A stretch of 64,000 bases of DNA from Aquiflexum balticum DSM 16537. Lineage in GTDB: Bacteria; Bacteroidota; Bacteroidia; Cytophagales; Cyclobacteriaceae. The stretch is from positions 2,622,001-2,686,000 of the forward strand of contig NZ_LT838813.1 of NCBI RefSeq assembly GCF_900176595.1, written 5' to 3'. The notes beneath the pieces are model-generated. The model saw only the letters and a list, made by a program, of their open reading frames with translations. It did no database searches and had not been told where the DNA came from. Both the position numbers and the translations under genes were made by a program. Positions 52,809-62,069 of the stretch are shown piece after piece; positions within the stretch are counted from its first letter, which is position 1, and each line of letters opens with the position of its first letter.

Positions 52809-53898
52809 GATTATAGTATTGTACATAGATGATGAGGGTAATAATCTTACCTCATTCAAAGCTAGCCTGAGGAAGGATTTTCAGGTGGTGACTGCCATAG
52901 ATGCCAATGAAGGACTTGCCATTGCATCTTCCCAAGAGTTGCATGTAGTCATTGCTGACCAGAGAATGCCAGGCCTGTCTGGAGTAGAATTTTTTGAAAA
53001 GCTTATGAAAATCAATCCCGATCCAATCAGAATCCTGCTTACCGGGTATTCAGATATTGCTAGTGTGATTGATGCCATCAACAGGGGCGAAGTATATAGG
53101 TTTATCGACAAACCCTGGAATATTGATCATGTCAAAAATGCAATTATCAATGCCGCTGAAATTTATTTCACTCGAAAGGAATTAAAAGATAAAAACGAAA
53201 GGCTTTTGAAAATTCATTCTGAAATGAATCAGTTTGTCTATTCTTTATCCCATGAACTCCGTGGGCCCTTAATGAGTATTGCGGGCGTTTCCAAACTTGC
53301 TAAAATGGAATCTGACGATCCGGCAATTCATGATTATTTTGATATGGTCGATTCTGCGACCGAAAAGCTGGATGAATATGTTTACAAAATGCTCGATTTT
53401 TACAGGTCCACCAAGATGGAAAACAAAGTCATCAAAATTGACTTCAGGGATATTGTTTTTGAGCAGATGGAATTTTATAAACAAAAATGGGATCTTGATA
53501 AAATTGATTTTGAAATCAACATTAATCAGGAGATTCCCTTTTTTTCAGACGATTCCAAGATCAAAGTGATTTTCAACAGTTTAATCAGTAACGCCTATAA
53601 CTTTCAAATCCCGGAAAATCCAAACAAATATATTCGTTTACTAATTGACGTTAAAGAGTTTTACACCACTATTTTGGTAGAGGATAACGGAGTAGGGATA
53701 GCTCAGGAAAATTTGGAAGGGATTTTTAATTTATTTCAAAGGGCAACCCAAAATAATGTTGGTTCTGGACTTGGCATGTACATGGTAAAGGAATCTGTTA
53801 CCCAAATTGGAGGGGATATAAATATTGATTCAGCTGTTAATCAGGGTACCAAAGTGACAATTAAAATACCTACCCTTCAATTGAATGAAATGGTTTAA
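52798..53898 (+). CDS. Response regulator-histidine kinase hybrid (receiver first)
   Basis: 366 residues: an N-terminal receiver with D54 (VVIADQRMP) and a Thr/Lys pair (LLTGYSD, IDKPWN), then HisKA with H152 (YSLSHELRGPLMSI) and HATPase (IFNSLISNAYNF, VEDNGVGIAQ, GSGLGMYMVKES). There is no membrane segment, so it is a soluble kinase that may take phosphoryl from the membrane kinase and pass it on. The receiver is a paralogue of that at 47021. A weak hairpin with a T-rich stretch (53933-53975) follows it. Confidence 0.92.
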   Translation: MTDKIIVLYIDDEGNNLTSFKASLRKDFQVVTAIDANEGLAIASSQELHVVIADQRMPGLSGVEFFEKLMKINPDPIRILLTGYSDIASVIDAINRGEVYRFIDKPWNIDHVKNAIINAAEIYFTRKELKDKNERLLKIHSEMNQFVYSLSHELRGPLMSIAGVSKLAKMESDDPAIHDYFDMVDSATEKLDEYVYKMLDFYRSTKMENKVIKIDFRDIVFEQMEFYKQKWDLDKIDFEININQEIPFFSDDSKIKVIFNSLISNAYNFQIPENPNKYIRLLIDVKEFYTTILVEDNGVGIAQENLEGIFNLFQRATQNNVGSGLGMYMVKESVTQIGGDINIDSAVNQGTKVTIKIPTLQLNEMV

Positions 53899-53932
53899 GT
53901 GATGAAATTTTTGGAAATTCTATTTTTATAGT

Positions 53933-53975
53933 CTTTGTTTTAGTTTTCCAACAAACAAAGCCTATTGTTTTTTTT
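53933..53975 (+). terminator. Weak terminator after the signalling operon
   Basis: 8-bp stem CTTTGTTT / AAACAAAG with 12-nt loop, then a short spacer and T8. Confidence 0.4.
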
Positions 53976-54038
53976 ACAGCCATTTTTGGCGTTAATTTGT
54001 TTTACATTTTAAGAATTAAATACCAAAAAGTTTTAGTT

Positions 54039-54578
54039 ATGATTAATCCTTGGCACGATGTAAATATCGGTAAAAACGCTCCAGATTTTGTAATGGGAGT
54101 GATTGAAATTCCAAAAGGCAGTAAAGGCAAGTATGAATTGGATAAGAAGACCGGGATGTTGATTTTGGACAGGGTATTGTTTTCGGCAGTTCATTATCCA
54201 GCTAATTATGGTTTTATTCCTCAAACGTTCTGTGATGACAAAGATCCCCTCGATATTTTGATTATTTCCCAGATTGATATCCCTTCTATGACTTTGGTAA
54301 ATGCAAAAGTAATCGGGGTAATGAGAATGGTTGATGGCGGTGAGGCAGATGATAAAATAATTGCCGTTGCAGCTGAAGATCAATCGGTCAATTATATCAA
54401 TGATATCGATGAACTTCCCCCGCATTTGATGAAAGAAGTTCACAGGTTTTTTGAGGACTATAAAAAACTTGAAAACAAAGAAGTGAAAGTGGAGGATTTT
54501 CTTGGAAAAGAAGAAGCTTTTAAAATCATAAAGGAAAGTATAGACCTTTATGACCTTAACTTTAGAACAAAAAGATAA
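54039..54578 (+). CDS. ppa: Inorganic pyrophosphatase
   Basis: Family I soluble pyrophosphatase that splits PPi and pulls biosynthetic reactions. ATG at 54039 (MINPWHDVNIG) is preferred to 53997. Active-site groups: EIPKGSKGKYELDK, YPANYGFIPQTFCDD and DPLDILI with the metal aspartates, then a conserved KKLENKEV. 179 residues. Single-gene unit ended by a strong terminator. Confidence 0.96.
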   Translation: MINPWHDVNIGKNAPDFVMGVIEIPKGSKGKYELDKKTGMLILDRVLFSAVHYPANYGFIPQTFCDDKDPLDILIISQIDIPSMTLVNAKVIGVMRMVDGGEADDKIIAVAAEDQSVNYINDIDELPPHLMKEVHRFFEDYKKLENKEVKVEDFLGKEEAFKIIKESIDLYDLNFRTKR

Positions 54579-54583
54579 TTATT

Positions 54584-54610
54584 GCCTGAATGGATTCATT
54601 CAGGCTTTTT
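54584..54610 (+). terminator. Rho-independent terminator after ppa
   Basis: Perfect 9-bp stem GCCTGAATG / CATTCAGGC, loop GATT, T5. Its right arm overlaps the region 5' of the porin start. Confidence 0.92.
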
Positions 54611-54613
54611 CTT

Positions 54614-55657
54614 ATGTATAGACTGTTGATATTGTTTCTTTTATTCTCCGCAAAAACTTTTGCTCAGGATGGTTCAAACTCAGGGATAAAGTTTTCAGGA
54701 TACGTTGAAGCCTATTATAGTTATGACTTCAATCAGCCGGAAGATAACCTTAGACCTGATTTCCTCTATAATTTCAACAGACATAACGAATTCAGCGTCA
54801 ATTTAGCGGTTCTAAAGGCCTCCTATGAAACTGAGAACCTTAGAGCCAATGTGGCCTTGATGGGCGGTACCTATGCCCAATATAACCTTGCGAATGAACC
54901 AACTTGGGCACAGATTTTAAATGAGGTTTCGGTAGGGTTCAAATTCCATGAAAAGCTTTGGTTTGATATTGGAATCATGCCTTCCCATATTGGATTTGAA
55001 AGCTGGTATGGCATGGATGGTTGGCACCTAAGCAGGAGTATAATGGCTGATAATTCCCCCTACTTTCTTACAGGGGCAAGAATAAGTTATGAAGTCAATG
55101 AGAAAATGGATATTCAATTTTGGTTGGCCAATGGATGGCAGAACGTTCAGAGGACAACAGGCAGCCAATCCATAGCTTTAGGTCTGGGTATTGACCATAG
55201 ACCTACAGAAAATCTTCTGATTCACTACGCAAATTATTTCGGAAATGAATCCCCTCAGCCTATAAAACTCTACCGTTTTTTCAACAATTTCTATACTCAA
55301 TATATCAAAAATCTTTGGGGCGTAACTTTAGGGGCAGACTTTGGAATTCAGGAGTCATATGCAGGAGATCCATTTCAATGGTATGGAGTTACTGCATCTT
55401 TAAGACGGCAGTTTGGTGAAAAAATATTTCTCGCAGGGCGGGCGGAATACTATTCTGATCCCAATGGAGTCATTTTAAATGAAGGGTTGAAAGTGTCGGG
55501 ACTTTCGGCAAATCTGGATTATAATTTCGCAGACAACGCCATGTTTAGATTGGAAGCCAGACAGTTTATTAGTCCTGAAGCAGCTTTTTCATTGCCAGGT
55601 GGTAAGTTCAGTCAGGGGAACACAGCCGTGACAGGTTCTTTTGCAGTAAGGTTTTAA
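54614..55657 (+). CDS. Outer-membrane porin-like beta-barrel protein
   Basis: 347 residues starting at ATG 54614 with a signal peptide (MYRLLILFLLFSAKTFAQ); the longer frame from 54590 begins inside the terminator and is rejected. The mature protein has alternating hydrophobic/aromatic strands, a C-terminal aromatic residue (...GSFAVRF) and an N-terminal FSGYVEAYYSYDFNQP as in the OmpL-like beta-barrel porin-2 family. It may form a nonspecific outer-membrane channel. Convergent with the next gene; ends overlap by 4 bp. Confidence 0.83.
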   Translation: MYRLLILFLLFSAKTFAQDGSNSGIKFSGYVEAYYSYDFNQPEDNLRPDFLYNFNRHNEFSVNLAVLKASYETENLRANVALMGGTYAQYNLANEPTWAQILNEVSVGFKFHEKLWFDIGIMPSHIGFESWYGMDGWHLSRSIMADNSPYFLTGARISYEVNEKMDIQFWLANGWQNVQRTTGSQSIALGLGIDHRPTENLLIHYANYFGNESPQPIKLYRFFNNFYTQYIKNLWGVTLGADFGIQESYAGDPFQWYGVTASLRRQFGEKIFLAGRAEYYSDPNGVILNEGLKVSGLSANLDYNFADNAMFRLEARQFISPEAAFSLPGGKFSQGNTAVTGSFAVRF

Positions 55658-56115
55658 TTTTTCTTTTGCTGCTTCACCTTTTTACTGGGTAACTTTTTCT
55701 GAAGAAATGTTGAAAACTCCCCGTAATTGATATGTTCATGGTTGCTGATGGAAAATGAGGTTTTATCATCAAATACCACCGTGAGTTGTTTGAATTCTCT
55801 TTTATTGGTCACAATAAGCTCTTCCTCCCAAACCAAAACCTGATTAAGGTTGTATTTTTTAGTTATTCTACGAAGTGGAAATCTTGTTATAATCAGACCT
55901 TTTCCAAAGGATATAAACTTGTAAGCGGCCATCATTTTGACCAAAAGCAAAAGAATTACCAAGGTCAATAATACCGCAACGAAAAGGTAGATAACAATAC
56001 CTAATGTTCTTTGGGTAGCAAAATGATTGAGGGTGTAAATCAAGCCACCAATCAAAATCACCACAATCAATCCCAGTGCAAAATAGGTGCTGTTTTTTGG
56101 CTTACATTCTATCAT
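55654..56115 (-). CDS. Small membrane protein with two helices, function unknown
   Basis: 153 residues: two membrane helices (about 11-30 and 38-62), then a PH-like or bPH-type beta domain (FISFGKGLIITRFPLRRITKKYNL, LIVTNKREFKQLTVVFDD). It looks like small membrane proteins with a YdbS-like or bPH domain. It overlaps the ACP phosphodiesterase gene by 4 bp and is likely cotranscribed with it. Confidence 0.65.
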   Translation of the reverse strand: MIECKPKNSTYFALGLIVVILIGGLIYTLNHFATQRTLGIVIYLFVAVLLTLVILLLLVKMMAAYKFISFGKGLIITRFPLRRITKKYNLNQVLVWEEELIVTNKREFKQLTVVFDDKTSFSISNHEHINYGEFSTFLQKKLPSKKVKQQKKN

Positions 56116-56705
56116 TCGGATTGTAATTCGGCCAGGGTCTTTTTGGAGTGACTTACCAAGTCTTCAAAAAAGTCCCCAAAATGGACTTTTAGATACTCAT
56201 GATGCTGATCAAGAAAAAGGTGTGCAGTTTCCATCTTGGAATTGAACGTTGTTCTTTTCGACATTCCTGTCAAGGCACGCCTGATCCCGTCCAAGTCTCC
56301 ATATCCGGTCAACCAATTATAAAATTTCATATAACCGAAAGTTTTGAGAAATTTCTCCGGAAGGATTTCATGATGTTCTTCAATTACGGCATAAACATCA
56401 TCGGCAAATTCTGTAATGGGTTTGGCAGAATAATTTTTCCAGTATCTTCCCAGAAAATAATCAAAGTACATATCAGTGATTACAGTGGAATACCGCCCGT
56501 ATTCAGGCCTTAAAATTGATTGGGCTTCTTTTACAACAGGATGGTTGTCCGTGTACTTGTCAATTTCCCAATGGAGTTTAATTCCAACCACAATCCCTTT
56601 TTCATAGGTAGTGTCAATGTCGCCCCTTACGAAATCCCCGATAAAATTTCCAATCAAAACCTTGGGATCCCCAAAGGACAAATATGCATGTGCGAGATAA
56701 TTCAC
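56112..56705 (-). CDS. Acyl carrier protein phosphodiesterase (AcpH, DUF479)
   Basis: Removes the phosphopantetheine arm from ACP (HD-type fold). 197 residues: MNYLAHAYLSFGDPKVLIGNFIGDFVRG start, HWEIDKYTDNHPVVKEA, DMYFDYFLGRYWKNYS, GMSKRTTFNSKM, all family marks. Start codon is GTG (56703-56705). It overlaps the membrane protein gene by 4 bp. The family is confident; physiological use in Bacteroidota is not established. Confidence 0.88.
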   Translation of the reverse strand: MNYLAHAYLSFGDPKVLIGNFIGDFVRGDIDTTYEKGIVVGIKLHWEIDKYTDNHPVVKEAQSILRPEYGRYSTVITDMYFDYFLGRYWKNYSAKPITEFADDVYAVIEEHHEILPEKFLKTFGYMKFYNWLTGYGDLDGIRRALTGMSKRTTFNSKMETAHLFLDQHHEYLKVHFGDFFEDLVSHSKKTLAELQSE

Positions 56706-56765
56706 TTACGAGATAGTTTTAGAGTCTGGGTAATGTATGTAATTTGCCCCCAAATTTAACAATTG

Positions 56766-58700
56766 ATGTCAAGAATACAGGAAGAATTAAGTATTTCTCT
56801 CAAACTTTTAAAACAGGAGTGGGAAGAAGATTTAACGCAGTACAAAAAGAAGTTTTTATATACCTCAATATCAGATAAAAAGGAAGAGGGCGTTTGCTGG
56901 TATCCGGTACAACTGAAAAAAACCAAAACCGGATTTGGAGAAAGATTGATTGTCGAACTGGAAAGATTTGATTCCAAACAATCCCATGTTTTTCAATCAG
57001 GAAAATCTGTTTCCATTTTTTCCAATCACGATAAGCACCAATCTCAGGAAAACAGGATCAATGGAGTGATCAATCAGGTCAAAAAAGACATCATGATAGT
57101 CACACTTCAGGCTGAAGAGATTCCGGATTGGATGCAAGTCGGCAAGTTAGGGATTGATTTGCTTTTTGATGAGGCAAGCTATAGGGAAATGGAATCTGCA
57201 TTGAAGACCGTTATCAAGTCCGAAAAGGGGCGATTGGGAGAATTGAAAAATGTTTTGTTGGGTGATAAAGAGCCTGAAACCAAACAAGCTGATAATGTTC
57301 AAAATGACCAACTGAACAGTAGCCAAAATAGGGCACTGAATCTGGTCAGGAATGCCAGGGATGTAGCGATCATCCATGGCCCCCCCGGAACAGGTAAAAC
57401 GACCACTTTGGTAGCTACCATATCACAATCATTGGAGTCAGTAAAACAAGTTTTGGTCTGTGCTCCAAGTAATGCTGCAGTGGATTTATTGGTTGAAAAA
57501 CTGATTGCACAAAATGTCACTACGCTGCGGATTGGTCATCCTGCAAGGGTGGAGGATCATATTTTAGCACAGACTTTGGATGCTAAAATTGCCAGCCACG
57601 ATAGTTACAAAGATTTGAAGCGGCTCAAAAAATCTGCTGAGGAGTACAGAAAGATGGGACAGAAATACAAGAGAAGTTTTGGTCCTGAAGAACGAATGCA
57701 GAGAAAAAGAATTTTTGATGAAGCAAGTAGGCTGAAATCAGATGCGGAAAGCCTGCAGGATTATATTACTTATGATATTTTTCAACAGACCCAGGTATTT
57801 GCTTCTACCTTGGTAGGGGCTTCTAACTCAGCTTTGAAAGGGATGAGTTTTCCGGTGGTGTTTATTGATGAAGCTGCACAGGGGTTGGAAGCTGCCACTT
57901 GGATCCCCATACAAAAAGCCCAAAAGGTAGTGATGGCCGGAGATCATTGTCAGTTACCACCGACCATCAAATCATACGAAGCATCCAAAAACGGATTAAG
58001 CGAAACATTATTTGAAAAGGTGATCAAAAGAAAACCTGAAGCTTCGCAAATGCTGAATCTGCAATACAGAATGCCCGAGTTGATTATGGGCTTTTCAGGA
58101 AAGTATTTCTACAAGGATGGATTGATTGCGGCTGAAAATACGCTCGAACATAAACTAGCTGATGATGAGCCTGTCTTGGAGTTTATAGATACAGCAGGCA
58201 GTGGATTTGCGGAGCAACAGGAGGAGGAATCTCTGAGTACATTTAATTTGGAAGAAGCAAGGTTTGCTTTACGATACTTAGAAAACCTGATCAAGCGGAT
58301 CGGTATCGGCAAGATAAAAACCAATGCATGGAACATCGGTTTGATAGCGCCATATCGCGCTCAGGTCAGGAGGTTCAATGAATTGGTTTTTGATACTTTT
58401 GAATTTCCAAATCTGCGTTCATTTTCGGATTTATTGACCATAGATTCCATAGATGGATTTCAGGGGCAGGAGCGGGATATCATTGTCATCAGTTTGGTCA
58501 GGTCCAACAGTTCAGGTGAAATTGGATTTTTGTCGGATACCAGAAGAATGAATGTGGCCCTTACCCGTGCAAAAAGAAAGCTGGCAGTCATTGGTGACAG
58601 CGCCACCCTAAGCAACCATCCATTTTACAGTACATTCTTGGATTATGTGGATCAGAATAATTGTTATAAGAGTGTTTATGAATATTGGCAAGAAGATTAA
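56766..58700 (+). CDS. Superfamily 1 helicase, UPF1/IGHMBP2-like
   Basis: 644 residues, ATG 56766 (TTG 56763 gives one extra residue). N-terminal DUF2439/beta-barrel-like stalk (about 40-160), then helicase: Walker A GPPGTGKTTTL near 204, CAPSNAAVD, Walker B FIDEAAQ, QLPPT, QYRMPELI, DSIDGFQGQERD and RRMNVALTRAK. These are 5'-3' superfamily 1B motifs acting on RNA or DNA. Role in bacteria uncertain; often called a DNA helicase. Confidence 0.9.
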   Translation: MSRIQEELSISLKLLKQEWEEDLTQYKKKFLYTSISDKKEEGVCWYPVQLKKTKTGFGERLIVELERFDSKQSHVFQSGKSVSIFSNHDKHQSQENRINGVINQVKKDIMIVTLQAEEIPDWMQVGKLGIDLLFDEASYREMESALKTVIKSEKGRLGELKNVLLGDKEPETKQADNVQNDQLNSSQNRALNLVRNARDVAIIHGPPGTGKTTTLVATISQSLESVKQVLVCAPSNAAVDLLVEKLIAQNVTTLRIGHPARVEDHILAQTLDAKIASHDSYKDLKRLKKSAEEYRKMGQKYKRSFGPEERMQRKRIFDEASRLKSDAESLQDYITYDIFQQTQVFASTLVGASNSALKGMSFPVVFIDEAAQGLEAATWIPIQKAQKVVMAGDHCQLPPTIKSYEASKNGLSETLFEKVIKRKPEASQMLNLQYRMPELIMGFSGKYFYKDGLIAAENTLEHKLADDEPVLEFIDTAGSGFAEQQEEESLSTFNLEEARFALRYLENLIKRIGIGKIKTNAWNIGLIAPYRAQVRRFNELVFDTFEFPNLRSFSDLLTIDSIDGFQGQERDIIVISLVRSNSSGEIGFLSDTRRMNVALTRAKRKLAVIGDSATLSNHPFYSTFLDYVDQNNCYKSVYEYWQED

Positions 58701-59242
58701 TTCTCTCTCGCCTTATTCTCCAACCCCTCAAAATAAGCCCAATTAAGATAACTCAGCACATCCCCAAAAATCTCAGTAGCGTCTACCATTTCTTTAGGGA
58801 TTTCCCTTCCCCGTAATTTGGCCAAAAGTAATCCGTATATTGCATTGATACAGATCTGGATTTCATTTCCCGGAGAATTTTCACCTGCTTCAAGGACCAT
58901 TAGGATGATATGAGGTTTGGCTTTTTGGTAGATATTGAAATAGGTGTTATCGGTTTTTAAAAGTTGCCAATGTAATTTGGACAGAAGATCTACCATTTGT
59001 TGCACAGATTTCAAATGGCCATATTCTTTGACATTTTCCTTTGCCATGGAATTGGCCAATCCAGCAAACCAGTTAAAAGTTTCGTCCTTTTCTTCCACAG
59101 AAATCGGATAATGAGCAACAACATATTGTTTTATCTCCTGCATGTTGAACTGGTAAGCCCTTATTAAGTCCTCCATTTGGTACATGTAGATGATATATTC
59201 ACCGATATTTTTTGCTTTTTTCTTTTCAGCAATGGCCTTCAT
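58697..59242 (-). CDS. DUF4924 family protein
   Basis: 181-residue all-helical protein limited to Bacteroidota. N-terminal AEKKKAKNIGEYIIYMYQMEDL, EYGHLKSVQQMVDLLSKLHW and a C-terminal INAIYGLLLAKLRGREI match the family. No active site is visible and function is unknown. Its 3' end overlaps the helicase gene by 4 bp (convergent). Confidence 0.78.
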   Translation of the reverse strand: MKAIAEKKKAKNIGEYIIYMYQMEDLIRAYQFNMQEIKQYVVAHYPISVEEKDETFNWFAGLANSMAKENVKEYGHLKSVQQMVDLLSKLHWQLLKTDNTYFNIYQKAKPHIILMVLEAGENSPGNEIQICINAIYGLLLAKLRGREIPKEMVDATEIFGDVLSYLNWAYFEGLENKAREN

Positions 59243-59336
59243 TTTTCGATCTCTTTGGGATATTGCAAAGAAAATAAGAAAGGTTTGATTTTAACAATAA
59301 AAGAGAAAGTGCGTACATTTAAGAAACTTAAATTCA

Positions 59337-59570
59337 ATGAAAATCGAAGAAGTAGAAATAGAAAACATTTCTGGAAGCCAGTTTATTAAGATTCCTGAAA
59401 ATTTTAAGATAGATGATAATAGAGTTTACCTTAAGAAAATAGGGAACTCGATTTTTATTATCCCCTTTCATAATCCTTGGGAATCCTTAATTGAGGGTGT
59501 AAAACTTTTCACTGATGATTTTATGGAAGAAAGGGACCAGCCAAGCTTGGATAATAGAGAATCCTTCTAA
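59337..59570 (+). CDS. vapB: VapB-type antitoxin (AbrB-like)
   Basis: 77-residue protein: N-terminal AbrB/MazE-type swapped hairpin (EIENISGSQFIKIPENFKIDD, VYLKKIGNSIFIIPFHN) and the toxin-binding tail with F-T-DDFMEERDQPSLDNRESF. The start is 2 bp before the toxin gene's context: stop at 59568-59570, vapC ATG at 59573. Normally neutralises VapC and represses the operon. Confidence 0.88.
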   Translation: MKIEEVEIENISGSQFIKIPENFKIDDNRVYLKKIGNSIFIIPFHNPWESLIEGVKLFTDDFMEERDQPSLDNRESF

Positions 59571-59572
59571 AT

Positions 59573-59974
59573 ATGCAGTATTTACTTGATACTAATACCT
59601 GCATTTACATCATCAAAAAAATGCCCATTGAAGTTTTTGAAAAATTTTCAAAATTCAGTTTAGGTGAAATAGCAATTTCTTCAATTAGCTTGGCTGAATT
59701 AGAATATGGTGTTAGCAAAAGTCAATTTGTTGAAAAGAATAGAGTTGCACTTTTTAATTTCCTTTTACCGCTGGAAATTTTACCTTATACACAAACAGCA
59801 ACTTTATATTATGGTGAATTAAGAGCGAAATTGGAAAGGGAAGGAAAAGTTATTGGTTCTATGGATATGTTAATCGCCTCACAGGCACTCTCAGAAAACC
59901 TTATTTTGGTCACTAACAATCTTAAAGAGTTTTCAAGAATATCCTCATTGAAATTGGAAAATTGGATCAAATAA
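59573..59974 (+). CDS. vapC: VapC PIN-domain toxin
   Basis: 133-residue PIN RNase. Acidic active site: D6 (YLLDTNTC), E42 (ISSISLAELEYG), D98 (GSMDMLIASQA) and a final acidic/Asn region TNNLKEFSRI with E119. VapC toxins typically cut tRNA or rRNA. All residues for activity are there. Paired directly with VapB 2 bp upstream. Confidence 0.92.
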   Translation: MQYLLDTNTCIYIIKKMPIEVFEKFSKFSLGEIAISSISLAELEYGVSKSQFVEKNRVALFNFLLPLEILPYTQTATLYYGELRAKLEREGKVIGSMDMLIASQALSENLILVTNNLKEFSRISSLKLENWIK

Positions 59975-60065
59975 TTCTTGTAGTTTTTCTGTTAAATTGA
60001 TTTTTTTATTAAAACAATTTAGGTCTTCCTGCTCTTCATATACTTATATAACCCACAAATTTATC

Positions 60066-60073
60066 TATTTTTG
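60066..60073 (+). promoter_or_regulatory. Candidate -7 box for lepA
   Basis: TATTTTTG (TAnnTTTG consensus) ends 8 nt before the lepA ATG, so the transcript would be almost leaderless. No -33 TTTG is visible; low confidence. Confidence 0.25.
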
Positions 60074-60081
60074 CGCCCAGA

Positions 60082-61875
60082 ATGAATATGCAAAGAATTA
60101 GGAATTTCTGTATTATCGCCCATATCGATCATGGGAAAAGTACACTGGCAGACCGTCTCCTTGAATTTACCCATACGGTAAGCGGTAGAGAGATGCAAAA
60201 TCAATTATTGGACAACATGGATTTGGAGCGTGAGCGTGGCATCACCATTAAGTCCCATGCAATCCAGATGAAATACATGTATAAAGGGGAGGAATATACC
60301 CTCAACTTAATTGATACCCCTGGACATGTTGATTTTTCTTATGAAGTATCCCGATCAATAGCCGCCTGTGAAGGGGCTTTGTTGATTGTGGATGCATCTC
60401 AGGGAGTAGAAGCCCAAACCATTTCCAACTTGTATCTGGCTATTGGCCATGATCTTGAAATCATACCTGTTTTAAATAAAATAGACCTTCCCGGTGCTGA
60501 ACCAGAAGTAGTGGCTGATGAGGTCATTGACCTGATCGGTTGTGACAGGGAGGATATTGTCTTAGCTTCCGGCAAAGAAGGTATTGGTATTGAAGATATC
60601 CTGAATGCTGTTGTGGAACGTATTCCCGCTCCGAAAGGGGACCCCAATGAACCGCTTCAGGCCATGATTTTTGATTCAGTTTATAATCCTTTCAGAGGGG
60701 TTGAGGTTATTTTCAGGATTTTCAACGGTAGCATCAACAAGGGGGACAGAATCAAATTTGTCAATACCAATAAAGAATATTTCGCAGATGAAATCGGAAT
60801 TTTGGGAATGAACCAGATTCCACAACAGACCATGTCTGCGGGAAATGTTGGATACCTCATCTCCGGGATTAAAGTGGCGAAAGAAGTTAAAGTCGGTGAT
60901 ACCATCACACATGTCAAAAATCCCTGCACGACCATGATCAAGGGTTTTGAAAATGTGAAGCCGATGGTCTTTGCCGGTATTTATCCGGTAGATACTACCG
61001 AATTCGAAGAATTGAGGGCATCCATGGAAAAACTCCAGCTCAATGACGCATCCTTGGTATGGGAACCTGAAACATCTGCTGCCTTGGGATTTGGATTCCG
61101 TTGTGGGTTTCTAGGCATGCTCCATATGGAAATCATTCAGGAGCGATTGGAAAGGGAGTTTGACATGACTGTCATTACTACAGTCCCTTCAGTTCAGTTC
61201 AAAGCATTAATGAACAATAATGAATACAAACTGGTCAATGCTCCCTCAGACATGCCGGAGCCTAATTTGTTCAAACATATAGAAGAACCTTTTGTAAAAG
61301 CCACGATTATTACAGCTTCTGAGTTTGTAGGTCCTGTGATTCAATTGTGTATGGAGAAGAGAGGTCAGATCAAGAATCAGGTGTACCTCACTTCAGAAAG
61401 GGTGGAGTTGTCATTTGACATGCCATTGGCTGAAATCGTCTTTGACTTTTTCGATAAATTAAAAACGATTTCCAGAGGTTATGCTTCCCTTGATTATGAG
61501 CTGATAGGATTCAAGCAATCCCATATGGTTAGACTTGACGTGATGCTCAACGGCGAGATTGTAGATGCGCTTTCAGCAATTGTGCACAGAGATAAGGCCT
61601 ATGAATGGGGAAAAAGACTTTGTGAAAAGCTTAAGGAACTTGTACCAAGACAGATGTTTGAAATAGCCATTCAGGCTGCCATAGGTACCAAGATTATAGC
61701 CAGAGAAACTGTCAAAGCTTTAAGAAAAAATGTTTTGGCGAAATGTTATGGCGGTGATATTTCAAGAAAGAGAAAACTTCTGGAAAAGCAGAAAAAAGGC
61801 AAGAAGCGGATGAGGCAAGTAGGGAATGTGGAAGTGCCACAGGAGGCTTTTATGGCGGTATTGAAGTTGGATTAG
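60082..61875 (+). CDS. lepA: Elongation factor 4 (LepA)
   Basis: Ribosomal GTPase that acts on translocation. G1 [12 protein letters not shown] near 14, G2 ERGITIKS, G3 DTPGHVDF, G4 NKIDLPGA, then domains II, III and V homologous to EF-G and the LepA-specific C-terminal domain ending with [20 protein letters not shown]-like sequence. 597 residues equals E. coli LepA (599). ATG 60082. Followed by heptamer repeats before folD. Confidence 0.97.
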   Translation: MNMQRIRNFCIIAHIDHGKSTLADRLLEFTHTVSGREMQNQLLDNMDLERERGITIKSHAIQMKYMYKGEEYTLNLIDTPGHVDFSYEVSRSIAACEGALLIVDASQGVEAQTISNLYLAIGHDLEIIPVLNKIDLPGAEPEVVADEVIDLIGCDREDIVLASGKEGIGIEDILNAVVERIPAPKGDPNEPLQAMIFDSVYNPFRGVEVIFRIFNGSINKGDRIKFVNTNKEYFADEIGILGMNQIPQQTMSAGNVGYLISGIKVAKEVKVGDTITHVKNPCTTMIKGFENVKPMVFAGIYPVDTTEFEELRASMEKLQLNDASLVWEPETSAALGFGFRCGFLGMLHMEIIQERLEREFDMTVITTVPSVQFKALMNNNEYKLVNAPSDMPEPNLFKHIEEPFVKATIITASEFVGPVIQLCMEKRGQIKNQVYLTSERVELSFDMPLAEIVFDFFDKLKTISRGYASLDYELIGFKQSHMVRLDVMLNGEIVDALSAIVHRDKAYEWGKRLCEKLKELVPRQMFEIAIQAAIGTKIIARETVKALRKNVLAKCYGGDISRKRKLLEKQKKGKKRMRQVGNVEVPQEAFMAVLKLD

Positions 61876-61878
61876 TAA

Positions 61879-61947
61879 GAGAAGCGAGTGACGAGAACCG
61901 AGAGTCTTGGCTATAGAAACAAGAGCCAAGAGACAAGAACCAAGATT
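61879..61947 (+). repeat. Two blocks of tandem heptamers after lepA
   Basis: Block 1 (61879-61906): GAGAAGC, GAGTGAC, GAGAACC, GAGAGTC. A 13-nt spacer follows. Block 2 (61920-61947): CAAGAGC, CAAGAGA, CAAGAAC, CAAGATT. Each block keeps a strict 7-bp step with the first two or three bases fixed. Confidence 0.75.
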
Positions 61948-62069
61948 TTCTTTCACAAATTAGTAATTTCGTGACGTGTAAACCGGATGTATAATTCCAT
62001 TTCCGATACTTAATTCTGAACAAACAATAATTAACTAAATAGCCAAACCCTATTTAATTCACGCTCATC

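Noticed and set aside
54590-54613. Upstream ATG of the porin gene
   Set aside because: It lies inside the ppa terminator hairpin; ATG 54614 gives a clean signal peptide.
59177-59389. 70-residue plus-strand frame before VapB
   Set aside because: Mostly antisense to the DUF4924 gene start and out of phase with the real antitoxin, whose sequence matches VapB.
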